This document shows positions 40,131 to 48,799 of a stretch of 64,000 bases of DNA, in pieces. The translations under genes were made by a program, and so were the position numbers. The notes beneath the pieces were generated by a model that did not search any database, was not told where the DNA came from, and was given only the letters and a program-made list of their open reading frames with translations. The DNA comes from Bacteroidaceae bacterium. Lineage in GTDB: Bacteria; Bacteroidota; Bacteroidia; Bacteroidales; Bacteroidaceae. Numbering within the stretch: position 1 is the first letter of the stretch; each line of letters opens with the position of its first letter. Where the stretch lies: positions 1 to 64,000 of the forward strand of contig JAFXVZ010000024.1 in NCBI GenBank assembly GCA_017534535.1. Direction: 5' to 3'.

Positions 40131-40849
40131 TTATTATGAATCTATCTCCACTCGCTCTATTTCTTCTTGAATAGAGGTAAGCCGTTCCCGATATAGATGA
40201 GAACGGTTCTCGGAGGGATTGAGAACGGATTGAGTTAGGTTATTGAGAAGTGGGAGTTTGGTTATTGCTCACCCACGGCTTGGGCATTCCAAGCACCCTA
40301 CTGACTTACTTCAAGCTGATGGCTTGATTAGTTGAAGTAATCGGGCCTTTTAGTTGAAGTAAGTGCCTAAATTCTCTCGAGAATTTTGGGGCCAGCTTGG
40401 AGCTGTTCGCTGATGAGGTTGGAGCTGAAGGTCAATGAGCTTGGAGCTGAAGACTGATGAGGTCTGGGCTCATTATCTCTCGTTGGGAATATATTGTTCC
40501 CTCATTAGGAATTATACCCTCTCTAGTGAGGTAATGAAAGGGGAGAAATAATGACTAACACAAAAAAATAGCAGAGATTTTTAAGAAAAACATCCCGACA
40601 TCCCGACAAGATATTACAATCATTTGTAATACTGATAGATATGACAAATTCGCTAAAAGCAAGATGCCGACAAGATACCGATAAGATGCCGACAAGATAC
40701 CGACATGTCGGCATGTAATCGGGATGTTGTCGGGATGTCAGATTTGCAAATAGACGTCTAACGAACAATAATTCAATATGTTACGATAGCATGTCGGGAT
40801 GTCGGGATGTTTTTCTTAAATTCGTGGCGAAAAATTATAAACAAACATA
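40131..40849. other. Repeat-rich non-coding stretch
   Basis: No convincing gene. Visible structure: ACTTACTTCAA (40304-40314), whose complement occurs twice (TTGAAGTAA at 40332 and TTGAAGTAAGT at 40354); three 22-bp units that each begin with TTGGAGCTG at 40397, 40419 and 40441; GGGAA-TATATTG-TTCCC at 40485-40501; four 11-bp units AAGATGCCGAC or AAGATACCGAY at 40661-40704, with similar inverted units to 40739; and a perfect 29-bp inverted repeat. An ATG at 40551, after AGGGGAGAAATA, stops after six codons at an A7 run; eight A would open about 44 codons. Confidence 0.6.
40580..40820. repeat. Perfect 29-bp inverted repeat enclosing 11-bp repeats
   Basis: The left arm (40580-40608) contains two ATCCCGAC units and is the exact reverse complement of the right arm (40792-40820), which ends GTTTTTCTTAAA. 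Between them are 183 bases with four 11-bp direct repeats (40661-40704) and inverted copies of the same motif (about 40705-40739). The arms themselves carry ATCCCGAC units. Confidence 0.85.
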
Positions 40850-40875
40850 GAGGGGAAGCTTTACAGCCTCCCCTC
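40850..40875 (-). terminator. Terminator of the tRNA-Asn pair
   Basis: GAGGGGAAGC (40850-40859) pairs with GCCTCCCCTC (40866-40875). The single mismatch becomes a G-U pair on the minus strand. It lies five bases beyond the 3' end of the second tRNA-Asn. Confidence 0.65.
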
Positions 40876-40880
40876 GAATG

Positions 40881-40954
40881 CTCTTCCTCTTGGACTTGAA
40901 CCAAGGACCCTCTGATTAACAGTCAGATGCTCTAACCGACTGAGCTAAGGAAGA
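40881..40954 (-). tRNA. tRNA-Asn (anticodon GTT), distal copy
   Basis: Cloverleaf with acceptor stem TCTTCCT/AGGAAGA, D-arm AGCTCAGTCGGTTAGAGC, anticodon GTT (plus-strand AAC at 40918-40920), T-arm with GGTTCAAGTCC and discriminator G. CCA is not encoded. It is identical over all 74 bases to the copy upstream. Confidence 0.95.
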
Positions 40955-40985
40955 ATATAAACTCAAAATGTATGCCTTATGGCAG

Positions 40986-41059
40986 CTCTTCCTCTTGGAC
41001 TTGAACCAAGGACCCTCTGATTAACAGTCAGATGCTCTAACCGACTGAGCTAAGGAAGA
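40986..41059 (-). tRNA. tRNA-Asn (anticodon GTT), proximal copy
   Basis: Same 74-base sequence as the copy at 40881; anticodon at 41023-41025. The two genes are 31 bases apart and transcribed from one promoter on the minus strand. Confidence 0.95.
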
Positions 41060-41092
41060 ATTATCTTTTGTTTTTTTTTCTTAAATGCGGTG

Positions 41093-41123
41093 CAAAATTA
41101 ATAGGATATTTTGAAATATGCAA
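41093..41123 (-). promoter_or_regulatory. Promoter of the tRNA-Asn pair
   Basis: On the minus strand, TTGC (41120-41123), 19 nt, TAATTTTG (41093-41100). It overlaps the divergent promoter region of the PfkB gene. Confidence 0.65.
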
Positions 41124-41131
41124 TATCTTTG
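41124..41131 (+). promoter_or_regulatory. Promoter of the PfkB-ctp operon, -7 element
   Basis: TATCTTTG lies 18 bases ahead of the chosen start codon at 41150. Its position inside a longer open frame helps exclude that extension. Confidence 0.6.
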
Positions 41132-41149
41132 CAAAAAAAATTTCATTGT

Positions 41150-42127
41150 ATGGATAAAATTTTAGGAATAGGCAATGCTTTGACTGATGTTTCAGTAATT
41201 CTGAAAAGCGATGACATACTCACAGAGCTGGGTCTTCCTAAGGGAGGAATGGTTCATATAGGCGATGAATTGTTTGAAAGAATCCAGCAGACTATCAGCC
41301 TATTAGATACTATTGTAACCCCTGGGGGGTCGATAGCCAACTCTTGCAGGGCCATGGGGCATCTGGGTGTTCCTGTTGGCTTCATTGGCAAAGTAGGTCA
41401 GGACAAAGTAGGTAACCTTTACGCCAAAAGCCTCACTGACGTAGGAGCGAAGAACCTGTTGGTGGTTTCACCCACCTTAAGTTCTGGGGTGTGCACATCT
41501 TTCATCTCTGAAGATGGGGAGCGCACGTTTGCTGACCACATGGGAGCCTCTATCGACTTGAATGCTGAAGATCTGAGACCATCCATGTTCGATGGCTACC
41601 AATATCTATTCTTGGAAGGCTATCTGGTGCAGAACCATGAATTGATAGAGCAAGCAGCCAAGATGGGGAAAAAGGCTGGGATGAAGGTAGTGATGGATTT
41701 GGCGAGCTATAACATCATACAGGTAGATTTGGAATTCTGCACTTATTTGGTGCAAGAATATATTGACATAGTTTTCGCCAATGAAAAAGAGGCTAAAGCA
41801 TTTACAGGTTTTGAGCCTTATGAAGCCGCCAGCAAGCTGACGCAATGTTGTGAGGTTGCTGTGGTGAAAATAGGGTCTAAAGGGTCGCTGATTGCCACCA
41901 AGGATCAGATGCTAGAGGTGCCGGCACAGAGGGTGGAATGCGTTGACAGTACAAGCGCAGGCGATTATTTTGCTGCTGGCTTCCTCCACGGTCTTGTTAA
42001 TGGATACAGCCTGAAACAATGTGCAGAGATAGGCTCTATCATAGCTGCCGAAGCGGTACAAGTGATTGGTACAGAGTTGCCAGCAGATAAATGGATTGAA
42101 ATCAAACATAAAATTGCTGAGATATGA
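41150..42127 (+). CDS. PfkB-family sugar or adenosine kinase
   Basis: From the ATG at 41150 the protein has 325 residues; an upstream TTG start would include the promoter. The substrate-binding motif is VTPGGSIANSCRAMGHLG and the C-terminal signature is DSTSAGDYFAAGFLHGL, where the Asp of AGD is the catalytic base. The order and length fit the adenosine-kinase branch of PfkB kinases, but substrate is not certain. The last codons overlap the start of the S41 protease gene (ATGA). Confidence 0.9.
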   Translation: MDKILGIGNALTDVSVILKSDDILTELGLPKGGMVHIGDELFERIQQTISLLDTIVTPGGSIANSCRAMGHLGVPVGFIGKVGQDKVGNLYAKSLTDVGAKNLLVVSPTLSSGVCTSFISEDGERTFADHMGASIDLNAEDLRPSMFDGYQYLFLEGYLVQNHELIEQAAKMGKKAGMKVVMDLASYNIIQVDLEFCTYLVQEYIDIVFANEKEAKAFTGFEPYEAASKLTQCCEVAVVKIGSKGSLIATKDQMLEVPAQRVECVDSTSAGDYFAAGFLHGLVNGYSLKQCAEIGSIIAAEAVQVIGTELPADKWIEIKHKIAEI

Positions 42128-43794
42128 AAAGAATGAAAAATTGGCATGCAGCTGCCCTATTGGCACTCATCGTTAGTGCCATCAGTTTCTGGGGCTTTGA
42201 CAGAGGCGAGAGTCGTGACTTCCAGATTGCCAAGAACCTGGACGTGTTCAACTCCATCGTCAAAGAGCTCGACATGTTTTACGTAGATACTTTGGATGCC
42301 GACAAAACAATTCGCGAGGGCATAGACAATATGCTGTATTCGTTGGATCCTTATACGGTGTATTACCCTGAAGATGACCGCGATGAGCTGGAGCAGATGT
42401 TACGCAACAAATATGGTGGCATAGGCTCAGTGATAACCTGGAACGAGGAGCTGAAACGCTCTGTCATTTCTGAGCCTTATGAAGGGATGCCTGCCGCGAA
42501 GGTGGGACTCAAGGTGGGCGATATCCTGATGGAACTGGATGGCGAGGACTTAATGGGTAAGGACAACCAAAAAGTGAGTGAGATGCTAAGAGGGGATGCA
42601 GGCACATCGTTCACGTTGAAGGTGCAACGCCCTGGTGTGAAAGAGCCACTTACGTTCAACATCGTACGTCAATATATCGAGTTGCCACTGATACCTTATT
42701 ATACTAATATGGATAATGGAATCGGCTACATCAACTTGAGTACTTTCTCTGGCAATCCGTCAAGGGAGTTCAAGCGTGTATTCCAAGAATTGAAGTCGCA
42801 GGGCATGACGTCTTTAATAATCGACTTGCGTGGAAATGGAGGTGGCTTGTTGGACGAAGCCATCGAAATAGCCAACTTCTTCGTTCCAAAGGGTCAGACT
42901 TTGGTAACAACTCGTGGTAAAACAAAGCAGGCAAGCGATACATACAAGACTTTGCGTGAGCCACTCGACTTGGATATTCCTATAGCGGTATTGGTCAACA
43001 GTGGTACTGCATCATCGTCTGAGATCCTTGCAGGCTCACTGCAAGACCTTGACCGTGCAGTGATTGTGGGTACTCGCACCTATGGCAAAGGATTGGTACA
43101 GACCACTCGTCCGTTGCCATATGGAGGCACTATGAAGGTTACCACCTCTAAGTATTATATCCCCAGCGGACGATGTGTACAAGCGATAGATTACTCACAT
43201 CGCAATACCGATGGCAGCGTGGGACGCATACCTGATAGTTTAACAACAGTTTTTCATACAGCAGCTGGTCGTGAGGTAAGAGATGGTGGCGGTGTGACAC
43301 CTGATATCACAGTTGAGCATAAGCAGACACCAAACATCTTGTATTATCTAACTCGAGATAACTTGATATTCGACTATGCCACAGATTATTGCATCAAACA
43401 CAAAAGTGTGGCTCCTGCTCTGGAGTTCAAGTTAACGGATCAGGATTACGAGGACTTCAAGGCGAAAGTAAAGGCGGCTGATTTCAAATATGACCAACAG
43501 AGTGAGAAGTTGTTGAAGGATTTAAAGACAATGGCAGAGTTTGAGGGTTACAAGCAAGATGCTGAGGCGGAATTTGAGGCATTGGAGAGGAAATTGCAGC
43601 ATAACCTGGATCGTGATTTGGACTATTTTGCGGATGACATTAAGCCAATGATTGCAGAGGAGATCATGAAGCGATTCTATTATCAGAAAGGTAGTATCAT
43701 TGAGCAGCTCAAGGATGATCCTGATTTAACGAAAGCAAAGGAGGTTTTGTTAGATCAAAATAAGTATCGTGAGATGCTGGCGGTAAAGGAGTAA
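42124..43794 (+). CDS. S41-family C-terminal processing protease
   Basis: A 556-residue serine protease with a signal anchor (about 7-24, WHAAALLALIVSAISFWGF), a PDZ domain (about 90-170, AAKVGLKVGDILMELDGEDL) and a catalytic domain. The Ser/Lys dyad lies in NSGTASSSEILAG (about Ser297) and GTRTYGKGLVQTTR. A C-terminal helical region (about 450-556) follows. CtpA-type enzymes cut periplasmic substrates at their C-termini. The start overlaps the PfkB stop codon, an arrangement that couples translation although no functional link is known. Confidence 0.93.
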   Translation: MKRMKNWHAAALLALIVSAISFWGFDRGESRDFQIAKNLDVFNSIVKELDMFYVDTLDADKTIREGIDNMLYSLDPYTVYYPEDDRDELEQMLRNKYGGIGSVITWNEELKRSVISEPYEGMPAAKVGLKVGDILMELDGEDLMGKDNQKVSEMLRGDAGTSFTLKVQRPGVKEPLTFNIVRQYIELPLIPYYTNMDNGIGYINLSTFSGNPSREFKRVFQELKSQGMTSLIIDLRGNGGGLLDEAIEIANFFVPKGQTLVTTRGKTKQASDTYKTLREPLDLDIPIAVLVNSGTASSSEILAGSLQDLDRAVIVGTRTYGKGLVQTTRPLPYGGTMKVTTSKYYIPSGRCVQAIDYSHRNTDGSVGRIPDSLTTVFHTAAGREVRDGGGVTPDITVEHKQTPNILYYLTRDNLIFDYATDYCIKHKSVAPALEFKLTDQDYEDFKAKVKAADFKYDQQSEKLLKDLKTMAEFEGYKQDAEAEFEALERKLQHNLDRDLDYFADDIKPMIAEEIMKRFYYQKGSIIEQLKDDPDLTKAKEVLLDQNKYREMLAVKE

Positions 43795-43877
43795 AATAAA
43801 AGGGGAGCAAAACGTGAAAAAAGCTCTCTTATGTGAAATATTCCTCCAAAATGAGCGTTTTTCTCAGACTTTATTCG

Positions 43878-43885
43878 TACCTTTG
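43878..43885 (+). promoter_or_regulatory. Promoter of the FN3 adhesin, -7 element
   Basis: TACCTTTG gives a leader of about 140 nt before the adhesin start. Within the leader, TGAGCAA (43957-43963) and TTGCTCA (43971-43977) form a perfect 7-bp hairpin. A weak hairpin at 43801-43830 may end the ctp transcript. Confidence 0.5.
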
Positions 43886-44032
43886 TATGTCATCGATGAT
43901 TTTGTCTGTTTTGAATTGCACCACTAAGGTGAGTAAAATCTAACATGGCTAAATCCTGAGCAACTTTTTATTGCTCATAAACTTATGAAGAATAATAAAT
44001 CAAAGTGCTACGGATTTTAGGTGATAGGCAAT

Positions 44033-47000
44033 ATGAAAGCAGTCCTCAGACATATTCGATTCACGGCTAACGCCCTGCGGTGGGCGATGCTAACGTTGGT
44101 GGTGCTATTCACCATCCTCTCGGCATGGGGGCAGGAAAGCAATATTAAGACACTGCCTTATCACTATGGTTTTGAGAATGGTGATCCAGGAGCTGAGGGT
44201 TGGACTGTGGTGAGTAATGGGAATTATGTTAGCATTTCTTCTTCAAGTCATAATGGCAATAATGGCTTCTATTTTAAAAAAAACACGTTGAATGAAAGCT
44301 CCTATTTAATTTCACCGGAATTAGACAGTAATAATCATGAAATAGCTGTGTCTTTTTACACTAAATATCTAAAGGACTTAAATGAAACTGATCCAGGCTT
44401 TTTTCAAGTGGGCTATTCAAAGACAACCACTAATATTGCCGAATTTACTTGGTTTGAAAGTGTATTCCCCGATTCCAGTTCTTGGGAACTACATAACATA
44501 GAGGTCCCATTTGGTACTAAGTATGTTGCCATCAAAGTCACTTTAACAAAAACGGGCGATCATTGTTTTTATTTCGATGACTTTTCTTTCGTTATAAGTG
44601 CGTGCTTACCACCTGCTAATCTGACATGGACTGATATTACCTACCAAAATGCAACATTGGCTTGGGATGCTCCTGAAACTACGGAAGCCACCACAGGCTA
44701 TGCCTACCAGTACAAAAAAGTCAATGAGAATACATGGTCTGCCGAAACTACAACAACAGAAACAACCGTCATTATCAGTAACCTGAGTGCCAACACCAAC
44801 TATGACTTCCGCGTAAGAGTTCTTTATGGCAATCAGTCAAGCGAATATGAATCCATTACCATACTCACAGATTGTAACGAGTCTGTGACTCTGCCTTTCT
44901 TTGAAGAATTTGAAAATGAACTGGGCTGTTGGCGAATAAGAAATGGCAACGAGGAATCACATATATATCACTTTCAAGGCAGTGCCAGTGGGGGAGTTTT
45001 CCAATTCTTTTACAATAATCTTTTACAATACCTCATCACTCCTCAGATTGACAGCAATTCAGAAATTAAGGTGTCATTTAATTATGCTTATGATTTTGAT
45101 AACGACAAAGCCTTTCGGGTAGGTTATTCCTCAAAAAGTGACAACCTCTCTGACTTCACCTGGGGAGAATACATTAACGCCGAGCAAGGTGACAATTTAG
45201 GACTACCATATTACGAGCAGCATTTCCCAAAGGGCACTAAATATGTGGCAGTGGAATACAATGCTGGTAGCTATGAATATAACAGCTTAATGATAGACAA
45301 CTTTAGCATTATCGAGGCTGGCACCTTGCCACCCGATGAACTTTCCGTGAGTGATGTGACAGATGAAGATGCCACAATAACGTGGACAGTTCCAGCTACA
45401 GATCTTACTGTATCGAGCTATGCCTATCAGTTGAAAAAGTCTGTTGACCCATGGGAATCAGACAAAATGGTTTCTGCCACCACTAATTCTATTACATTCA
45501 ACGACCTGGAAGCCGACACAGATTACGATTTCCGCATAAAAGCCATTTACGGAAATAATGAAAGCCTATATACTTCTATTAGTTTCTCCACTTATACTGG
45601 CTTGCCATACGAGTATGGCTTTGAGAACGGTTTAGGTCACTGGACTATGTTGCACAAACACAATGATACAGGGGTTAATCCAGTTGCTCGTCACAATGGA
45701 GAAAAGGGATTTGTGTTTTATTGGCACAATACGGATGAACAATACCTCATCACACCTCTGCTGAAGGCATCCACATCAGATAAGATAGTATCATTCTACT
45801 ACAAGGACATTAAACCTGACTCTGAGTACGCTGAAACGTTTTATGTGGGTTACTCCACTACTTCCAATGACATTACCGCCTTTACCTGGGATGCTTCAGC
45901 AACCGTTGCCCAGTGTATTCCATGGACTTTGTATGAAAAGACTTTCCCTGCTGCCACTAAATACATTGCCATCAAATACATGCCCAGATGTTTGGGCTTA
46001 TTAATCGACGACTTCAGTTTAGCAGAGAATTCTGCATTCGCCAAACCTACAGACCTCTCATTACAAAGCTTGAGCGAAACTGAGGCAAAACTGATTTGGG
46101 CAGTCCCAGAAGGAGCTACTGCCTTTGTCTATCAACACAAGAAGAGTAGCGAAGCCGCATGGTCAGACGAGGCAACCATCAGGACTAATAACGTTACCTT
46201 AACCAACCTGACAGCCAACACTATCTACAGCTTCCGCGTAAAGGCCATCTATTCAGGCAACAATGCCAGCAATTATGCCACCATTGATTTTCTTACCGAT
46301 GCCGAAACCGTCAGTTTGCCTTATTCCGATGGCTTTGAAAATGGCATGGGGGGATGGCGCATGGAAGGCTGCACCCCGAGTACAGGGATCATGAATACAC
46401 AAGATGCTCATAATGGCACACATGATTTCCATTTCGATATTGCGGACCATCACCAATATCTGATTTCTCCCCGCTTTGTAGGGAGGACATCCATGAAGGT
46501 GTCTTTTTATTACAAGAATTTAGTAGGCTTTAAAGCAGCAGCCTTTCAAGTGGGATATTCCAATAGTAAGGCTAGTACCATCACTTGGGGGGACGTGGTA
46601 ACTACCTCCAATGGAGAATGGAAGCTGTATGAGACAATCGTTCCAGCAGAGACGCAATATATAACTATCTGCAGCCTCAAGGAAGGCTCATATTTCTACT
46701 TGGATGACTTCACCGTCTCGGAAGCCACAGAATTCACTCTTACTGCCCACCAGGCAACACTGAACGGAGTCACCAAGTACTGGACAACATTTTATCATGA
46801 AACGGAGAACTATCTATTGCCCAACGGTGCAATGGCGTTGACAATGGACAATGAGAACCATTTGTTCGTAGTTGGCGATGGAAATATCATCCCTAAAGGA
46901 ACGGCGGTAATCATCATGGCAGATACCTCTGCGTTGGATGCAAGTGACAAGATTACACTGATCCCAACGGCTGTGACCGCCACGCCTGTCAGCGGCAACG

Positions 47001-47146
47001 TGCTGCAAGGCACTTCCTCTGCAACAGCTGCTTCAATGGTGGCTGGAGGCAAAAAAGTGTATGTGCTGAGCAAAGTAGGAGACGATTTTGGCTTCTTTGA
47101 ATATACGGGCGAAATCCCTGGAAACAAAGCTTATTATAATGAATAA
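44033..47146 (+). CDS. Large secreted adhesin with choice-of-anchor-J and FN3 repeats
   Basis: A protein of about 1037 residues (ATG at 44033; a GTG four codons earlier is possible). After a signal peptide (to about 36) come four beta-sandwich units of the cleaved-adhesin / choice-of-anchor-J type, each beginning with a LPYxYGFENG-like motif (at about residues 41, 285, 523 and 760) and ending with DDFS or DNFS. Three fibronectin type III domains (about 190-280, 431-515, 668-755) alternate with them. The C-terminal part (from about 900) is of the type that often precedes a GRRV-type ending in Prevotella surface proteins, but the frame ends at KAYYNE inside a heptameric repeat. It is probably exported to the surface. 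No partner gene is visible. Confidence 0.8.
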   Translation: MKAVLRHIRFTANALRWAMLTLVVLFTILSAWGQESNIKTLPYHYGFENGDPGAEGWTVVSNGNYVSISSSSHNGNNGFYFKKNTLNESSYLISPELDSNNHEIAVSFYTKYLKDLNETDPGFFQVGYSKTTTNIAEFTWFESVFPDSSSWELHNIEVPFGTKYVAIKVTLTKTGDHCFYFDDFSFVISACLPPANLTWTDITYQNATLAWDAPETTEATTGYAYQYKKVNENTWSAETTTTETTVIISNLSANTNYDFRVRVLYGNQSSEYESITILTDCNESVTLPFFEEFENELGCWRIRNGNEESHIYHFQGSASGGVFQFFYNNLLQYLITPQIDSNSEIKVSFNYAYDFDNDKAFRVGYSSKSDNLSDFTWGEYINAEQGDNLGLPYYEQHFPKGTKYVAVEYNAGSYEYNSLMIDNFSIIEAGTLPPDELSVSDVTDEDATITWTVPATDLTVSSYAYQLKKSVDPWESDKMVSATTNSITFNDLEADTDYDFRIKAIYGNNESLYTSISFSTYTGLPYEYGFENGLGHWTMLHKHNDTGVNPVARHNGEKGFVFYWHNTDEQYLITPLLKASTSDKIVSFYYKDIKPDSEYAETFYVGYSTTSNDITAFTWDASATVAQCIPWTLYEKTFPAATKYIAIKYMPRCLGLLIDDFSLAENSAFAKPTDLSLQSLSETEAKLIWAVPEGATAFVYQHKKSSEAAWSDEATIRTNNVTLTNLTANTIYSFRVKAIYSGNNASNYATIDFLTDAETVSLPYSDGFENGMGGWRMEGCTPSTGIMNTQDAHNGTHDFHFDIADHHQYLISPRFVGRTSMKVSFYYKNLVGFKAAAFQVGYSNSKASTITWGDVVTTSNGEWKLYETIVPAETQYITICSLKEGSYFYLDDFTVSEATEFTLTAHQATLNGVTKYWTTFYHETENYLLPNGAMALTMDNENHLFVVGDGNIIPKGTAVIIMADTSALDASDKITLIPTAVTATPVSGNVLQGTSSATAASMVAGGKKVYVLSKVGDDFGFFEYTGEIPGNKAYYNE

Positions 47147-47158
47147 TGAACAATGAAG
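47138..47158. repeat. Three 7-bp repeats over the adhesin stop codon
   Basis: AATGAAT, AATGAAC and AATGAAG occupy 47138-47158. The stop TAA (47144-47146) is made by the junction of the first two units. Confidence 0.8.
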
Positions 47159-47189
47159 GATGTTTTTGCAGCATAGCAATATCGTCTGT

Positions 47190-47250
47190 CTAAAAAGATG
47201 CCACGACAAGCACAGGACGATGGTCCGATGCCTCCGACTCGTTCATTCAA
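47190..47250 (-). pseudogene. C-terminal remnant of an EEP-type nuclease/phosphatase
   Basis: On the minus strand the frame ending at 47190 reads ESEASDHRPVLVVASF, and SDHRPV is the C-terminal signature of the endonuclease/exonuclease/phosphatase family. An in-frame TGA lies just upstream, and no N-terminal part exists because the adhesin gene occupies the region. Only about 18 codons remain. The match is short, so this is a suggestion. Confidence 0.5.
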
Positions 47251-47275
47251 TATAGGAAGTAAAACTCTCCTTTAT

Positions 47276-48610
47276 TTATACTTCCTCACCTAATAATGTA
47301 GCAGAAGTAGAACCCGTTATCTTAACATTCACAAAGTCGCCAATGTGGTTGTTACCACGATCGAATACCACAACACGGTTTTGCTCAGTACGACCAAATA
47401 GTTGGTCACGTGAGCGTTTAGAAACGCCTTCCACCAAAACTTCATAAGTCTTACCTACGGCTCTGGCATTCGCTTCTGCTGAAAGACGGTTCTGCAAGGC
47501 AATAATCTCGTTCAATCGACGAATCTTCACTTCCTCTGGGATGTCATCAGCCAAATGTTTGGAAGCGTAAGTACCTTCACGCTCAGAGTATTTGAACATG
47601 AATGCAGCATCATAGGCACACTCCTCCATCAACGAGAGCGATAACTGGTGGTCTTCTTCCGTCTCGGAATGGAAGCCGCAGAAGATATCTGTAGAAAGTC
47701 CGCAGTCAGGGATGATGCGACGAATAGCCGCCACCCGTTCCATATACCACTCACGATTATAATGGCGATTCATCAACTTAAGGATGCGGTCACTGCCACT
47801 CTGCACAGGTAGATGGATGTGCTTGCAGACATTGGGCACCTCAGCAATCACCTGTAACGTCTCATCACTCATATCTTTTGGATGAGAAGTGGTAAACCTA
47901 ACACGCATATTGGGGAAAGCCTCTCCCACTTGACGCAATAACATAGGGAAAGTAACTGTTCCATTGGTACTTTCAAAACGGTAGGAGTTTACGTTTTGTC
48001 CTAACAATGTAACTTCCTTATAGCCCTTCGTTTGCAAATCAGCCACCTCATTGAGGATGCTCTCCACATCGCGACTGCGTTCACGTCCTCTGGTATAAGG
48101 AACGATACAATAGGTGCAGAAATTATTGCACCCACGCATAATTGAAACAAAGCCGGAAATATGATTGCCACAGATGCGTGAAGGAATGATGTCACGATAA
48201 GTTTCCGTCTTCGACAACTCCACATTGATAGCCTTATGCCCTGCTTCCACGGAAGCAATCAAATCAGGCAGGCTCAGATAAGCATCAGGGCCCACCACCA
48301 AATCAGCGTGATGATTGTCAATCAAGTCTTGTTGTACGTGCTCAGCCATACAACCCATCACACCAATGATAAGTGGATGACGTTTCCGCATGGCATGTAG
48401 GGCTTCAAGTCGGTTGAAAATCTTCTGTTCTGCATTGTCACGCACAGAACAAGTATTGAGGAATACGGCATCAGCCTCATCCAATTGTTCCGTCACCTCA
48501 TAGCCTGCCATCTTCATCACCGAGGCAATAACCTCACTGTCTGCCACGTTCATCTGGCACCCATAGGTCTCGATGAAAAGCCTCTTTATGTCGTTAATGG
48601 GTTTCTCCAT
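47276..48610 (-). CDS. miaB: tRNA-2-methylthio-N6-dimethylallyladenosine synthase
   Basis: A 444-residue methylthiotransferase that adds the 2-methylthio group to i6A37 in tRNAs. The N-terminal domain starts FIETYGCQMNVADSEVIASV, which sets MiaB apart from RimO and MtaB, and has the cluster cysteines at 18, 54 and about 87. The radical SAM site is MRGCNNFCTYCIVPYTRGRE (about 160-167). A TRAM domain (about 380-444) ends the protein. Own promoter. Cytoplasmic, oxygen-sensitive enzyme. Confidence 0.96.
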   Translation of the reverse strand: MEKPINDIKRLFIETYGCQMNVADSEVIASVMKMAGYEVTEQLDEADAVFLNTCSVRDNAEQKIFNRLEALHAMRKRHPLIIGVMGCMAEHVQQDLIDNHHADLVVGPDAYLSLPDLIASVEAGHKAINVELSKTETYRDIIPSRICGNHISGFVSIMRGCNNFCTYCIVPYTRGRERSRDVESILNEVADLQTKGYKEVTLLGQNVNSYRFESTNGTVTFPMLLRQVGEAFPNMRVRFTTSHPKDMSDETLQVIAEVPNVCKHIHLPVQSGSDRILKLMNRHYNREWYMERVAAIRRIIPDCGLSTDIFCGFHSETEEDHQLSLSLMEECAYDAAFMFKYSEREGTYASKHLADDIPEEVKIRRLNEIIALQNRLSAEANARAVGKTYEVLVEGVSKRSRDQLFGRTEQNRVVVFDRGNNHIGDFVNVKITGSTSATLLGEEV

Positions 48611-48635
48611 AATCTTCTTGTATTGAAATTGTGTG

Positions 48636-48666
48636 CAAAGATAGCTATTATTATTTACATTTGCAA
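48636..48666 (-). promoter_or_regulatory. miaB promoter
   Basis: On the minus strand, TTGC (48663-48666), 19 nt, TATCTTTG (48636-48643), 25 bases ahead of the miaB start. Confidence 0.75.
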
Positions 48667-48763
48667 GCGGCTTTCAATTCGTAGAAAAAAGTGTGCATTT
48701 TACACGGAAAAGGCACTTTTTATTAAAAAATATTAATAAAAGGAATAAAAAATGTGCCCTTTC

Positions 48764-48794
48764 TTGCATAATTGAAGAAAAAAGCGGAACTTTG
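48764..48794 (+). promoter_or_regulatory. Promoter of a candidate small RNA
   Basis: TTGC (48764-48767), 19 nt, GAACTTTG (48787-48794). The first base of the -7 element differs from the consensus. No ORF starts downstream before the terminator at 48857. Confidence 0.5.
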
Positions 48795-48799
48795 CAACG

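Noticed and set aside
40581-40739. CRISPR-like reading of the ATCCCGAC/AAGATGCCGAC repeats
   Set aside because: Repeats are 11 bp, directly adjacent without spacers, and no cas gene is near.
40523-40768. Minus-strand ORF of 81 codons in the repeat-rich segment
   Set aside because: It is made of translated 11-bp repeats (Cys-Arg-His-Leu-type runs), has no start signal and no family pattern.
41111-41149. Extended TTG start of the PfkB gene
   Set aside because: The extension contains the consensus -7 element, so it is not transcribed as coding sequence.
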